Positions 4,978 to 6,635 of a stretch of 6,635 nt of DNA are shown one piece after another. Numbering within the stretch: the stretch's first letter is position 1; each line of letters starts with the position of its first letter. Both the position numbers and the translations under genes were made by a program. Source of the stretch: Bacillota bacterium (lineage in GTDB: Bacteria > Bacillota > Clostridia > Christensenellales > CAG-138); NCBI GenBank assembly GCA_023416175.1, contig JAEZIE010000208.1, positions 1 to 6,635 on the forward strand, in the 5' to 3' direction. The notes beneath the pieces were generated by a model. That model had not been told where the DNA came from and made no database searches. It saw only the letters and a program-made list of their open reading frames with translations.

Positions 4978-6477
4978 TCAATGACGTTTGGTCGCATATT
5001 TCATGATTGTGGTTTGATTGATCTCCTCGTTTACAACCTCGCCTGTCACCCGTCCTTCGCACATTACCAGCACCCGGTTGCTTACGCGAATAATTTCGGG
5101 CAGTTCTGATGAGATCATAACAATCGCTTTCCCCTCCGAGGCCAGATCATTGAGCAGTTTATAGATTTCATTCTTCGCGCCAACGTCTATGCCCCGCGTT
5201 GGCTCGTCAAAAATCAAAATATCGCAGTTTCTTGTCAGCCACTTTGCAAGCACCACCTTTTGCTGGTTGCCGCCGGATAGATGCTTGACCCGTTTTTTGA
5301 CGCCGGGTGTTTTGATATTCAGTGCTTTCCTCATTTTTTCCGCGTTCTGCGTGGCCTTTTTAAAATTAAGGAAAAATCCGGCCTTCGTAAATTGCTTCAT
5401 TGTGGCCAACGCCGTATTGGTTTCCACATCCAGTTCCAATAAGAGACCATACCGCTTGCGGTCCTCCGAAAGGTAAGCGATGCCGTGCTTGACAGCGTCC
5501 GAAGGGGTTTTAATCTCCACCTTCCTGCCCTTGATATAGACCTCTCCACTATTGAGCCGGTCCGCACCAAATATGGCGCGCATCGTCTCTGTCCTTCCTG
5601 CACCAACAAGGCCTGCAACACCCAATATCTCTCCCTCGCGTACATGGAAGCTTACATCGCGTACCATCCTTCCGCGGTTCAGATTTTTCACTTCCAATGC
5701 AATTGCAGCATCGGGTTTTACGTGATTTTCCGGCTTGCTGACAAAGATCTCGCGGCCCACCATCATACTGATGATCTGATCTGTCGTGGTATCTTTGGTA
5801 TCCAACGTATCGATATAGGTGCCGTCTCGCATGACCGTCACCCGATTTGAAATCTGCTGGAGCTCCTCCAGCCGGTGGGAAATGTGGATGATCCCTTTTC
5901 CTTCTCCGCGCAGCATGCGGATCACAGCAAAGAGATCCTGTATCTCGTTTTCTGTCAGCGCTGCGGTTGGTTCATCCATGATGAGCACTTCGGAGTTGTA
6001 AGAAAGTGCTTTGGCAATTTCGACCATCTGCTGCTTTGCAACCGTGAGGTCTTCTACCCGCACATCCGGTGCAATGTTTACGTTCAGCCGCGAAAAGAGT
6101 TCCTCAGCCTTGCGGTTGGCCTCCCGGTCATTCAAAAACAACCTAACTTTGTGTCTGCTTTCGCGCCCGATAAAAATGTTTTGCGCTGCGGTAAGATGAT
6201 TCATAAGGTTAAGTTCCTGATGGATCATGATGATCCCTTTTTTCTGTGCCGAACGCACATTTGTGATGTCCGTACGCTCTCCACGGATATAAAGTTCGCC
6301 TTCATCCATACGGTAGACCCCGGTGAGTATTTTCATCAGGGTCGATTTTCCCGCACCGTTTTCGCCTACGAGCGCGTGAACCTCCCCCGCATTGAGACGA
6401 AAGTAAACGCGATCGAGCGCCTTTACCCCCGGGAAGGACTTGGAGATGCGTTCCATTCGAATGAGTTCTTCTGACAA
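4978..6477 (-). CDS. CUT2-type (RbsA/MglA-like) ABC transporter ATPase, two fused nucleotide-binding domains
   Basis: The 499-residue cytoplasmic ATPase carries both nucleotide-binding domains in one chain, as CUT2 importers do (E. coli RbsA is 501). Domain 1 has Walker A GENGAGKST (38-46), Q-loop Q87, a degenerate signature LTVAKQQ (144-150), Walker B LIMDEP (165-170) and switch H201. Domain 2 has the usual degenerate Walker A GLVGAGRTE (289-297, Arg for Lys), an intact signature LSGGNQQ (400-406) and Walker B LIFDEP (421-426). Only one site is expected to hydrolyse ATP well, which is normal for the family. The start is TTG at 6477: GAGGGG lies nine bases upstream, and the first ATG (codon 8) would trim the conserved N-terminus and lacks that spacing. 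It is the first gene after the promoter region and probably the first of the operon. Confidence 0.95.
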   Translation of the reverse strand: MSEELIRMERISKSFPGVKALDRVYFRLNAGEVHALVGENGAGKSTLMKILTGVYRMDEGELYIRGERTDITNVRSAQKKGIIMIHQELNLMNHLTAAQNIFIGRESRHKVRLFLNDREANRKAEELFSRLNVNIAPDVRVEDLTVAKQQMVEIAKALSYNSEVLIMDEPTAALTENEIQDLFAVIRMLRGEGKGIIHISHRLEELQQISNRVTVMRDGTYIDTLDTKDTTTDQIISMMVGREIFVSKPENHVKPDAAIALEVKNLNRGRMVRDVSFHVREGEILGVAGLVGAGRTETMRAIFGADRLNSGEVYIKGRKVEIKTPSDAVKHGIAYLSEDRKRYGLLLELDVETNTALATMKQFTKAGFFLNFKKATQNAEKMRKALNIKTPGVKKRVKHLSGGNQQKVVLAKWLTRNCDILIFDEPTRGIDVGAKNEIYKLLNDLASEGKAIVMISSELPEIIRVSNRVLVMCEGRVTGEVVNEEINQTTIMKYATKRH

Positions 6478-6486
6478 TGTTCTTCA

Positions 6487-6492
6487 CCCCTC
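6487..6492 (-). promoter_or_regulatory. Ribosome binding site that sets the TTG start of the ATPase
   Basis: GAGGGG is nine bases upstream of TTG at 6477. There is no in-frame ATG at a suitable distance, so translation should begin at TTG, which may lower ATPase output relative to the binding protein. Confidence 0.7.
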
Positions 6493-6504
6493 AAGGATAA
6501 ATTA

Positions 6505-6518
6505 TGATAACGTTGCCA
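6505..6518 (-). promoter_or_regulatory. LacI/CcpA-type operator candidate
   Basis: TGATAACGTTGCCA has the layout TGnnAACGTTnnCA, a pseudo-palindrome centred on CG as bound by LacI-family repressors. Compared with the catabolite-responsive element TGWAANCGNTNWCA it differs at two defined positions. It lies downstream of the candidate promoter, roughly +34 to +47, and 28 bases before the ATPase start codon, so a bound protein could block elongation. Either a dedicated LacI-family regulator or CcpA could use it; no regulator gene is in the window. Confidence 0.5.
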
Positions 6519-6557
6519 CAAATTGGATCTAAATGATTTAACCTTCTGAATGAGTTT

Positions 6558-6587
6558 CTTATAGGTATACTGATACTGGTTGGTAAA
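6558..6587 (-). promoter_or_regulatory. Candidate sigma-A promoter for the operon
   Basis: On the minus strand TTTACC (6587-6582) serves as -35 (4 of 6) and TATAAG (6563-6558) as -10 (5 of 6), with an 18-base spacer. Transcription would start near 6551 and give a leader of about 74 bases. It is the best promoter-like pair in 6478-6635; the rest of that stretch, up to the right edge, shows no gene. Confidence 0.5.
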
Positions 6588-6635
6588 ACCGAATAGATTT
6601 TAATAAATACCTCGACCGGGAATGTTTGAAAACGC

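Noticed and set aside
5875..6474. Plus-strand open frame (199 codons) opposite the ATPase N-terminus
   Set aside because: It is antisense to the Walker A and Walker B region and shows no coherent protein features.
4978..6477. Calling the importer rbsACB outright
   Set aside because: The order and families match, but the binding protein lacks one ribose-contact arginine and no rbsK or rbsD is present, so a ribose assignment would be over-specific.

Overview
The window looks like a piece of a Clostridia-type (Firmicutes) chromosome with roughly balanced base composition. This rests on strong AGGAGG-like ribosome binding sites, a TTG start, a lipoprotein-anchored binding protein and a LacI/CcpA-style operator. 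The species cannot be named from sequence alone. All supported genes lie on the minus strand and read right to left as what looks like one operon. The sequence is cut inside the last gene at the left edge.

Layout in transcription order: a 158-base leader (6478-6635) holds a candidate sigma-A promoter, an AACGTT-centred operator and a good Shine-Dalgarno. Next comes a complete CUT2 (ribose/galactose-type) ABC importer in the order ATPase (4978-6477), permease (3991-4953), lipoprotein binding protein (2917-3918). It is followed by a small protein of the Anabaena sensory rhodopsin transducer (ASRT) family (2437-2805), an M24 'pita-bread' enzyme with a degenerate metal site that resembles creatinase (1230-2405), an AllA/ureidoglycolate-lyase-family protein (572-1042) and the first 185 codons of an MFS transporter (1-556). 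Gaps between genes are 15 to 187 bases. The three larger gaps that I inspected closely (2806-2916, 3919-3990, 1043-1229) each contain RNA hairpins without a U-tract, which fits processing or stability elements better than terminators.

Working together (inference): the importer brings in a small molecule. The two putative enzymes belong to families whose best-known members release urea from creatine (creatinase) or ureidoglycolate (AllA). ASRT-domain proteins have been proposed to bind small molecules. The MFS protein could import a related compound or export a product. There is no sugar kinase, isomerase or aldolase in the window. The most interesting reading is therefore a catabolic operon for a guanidino-, ureido- or other C-N-bonded small molecule served by a 'sugar-type' importer. 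The actual substrate cannot be determined here.
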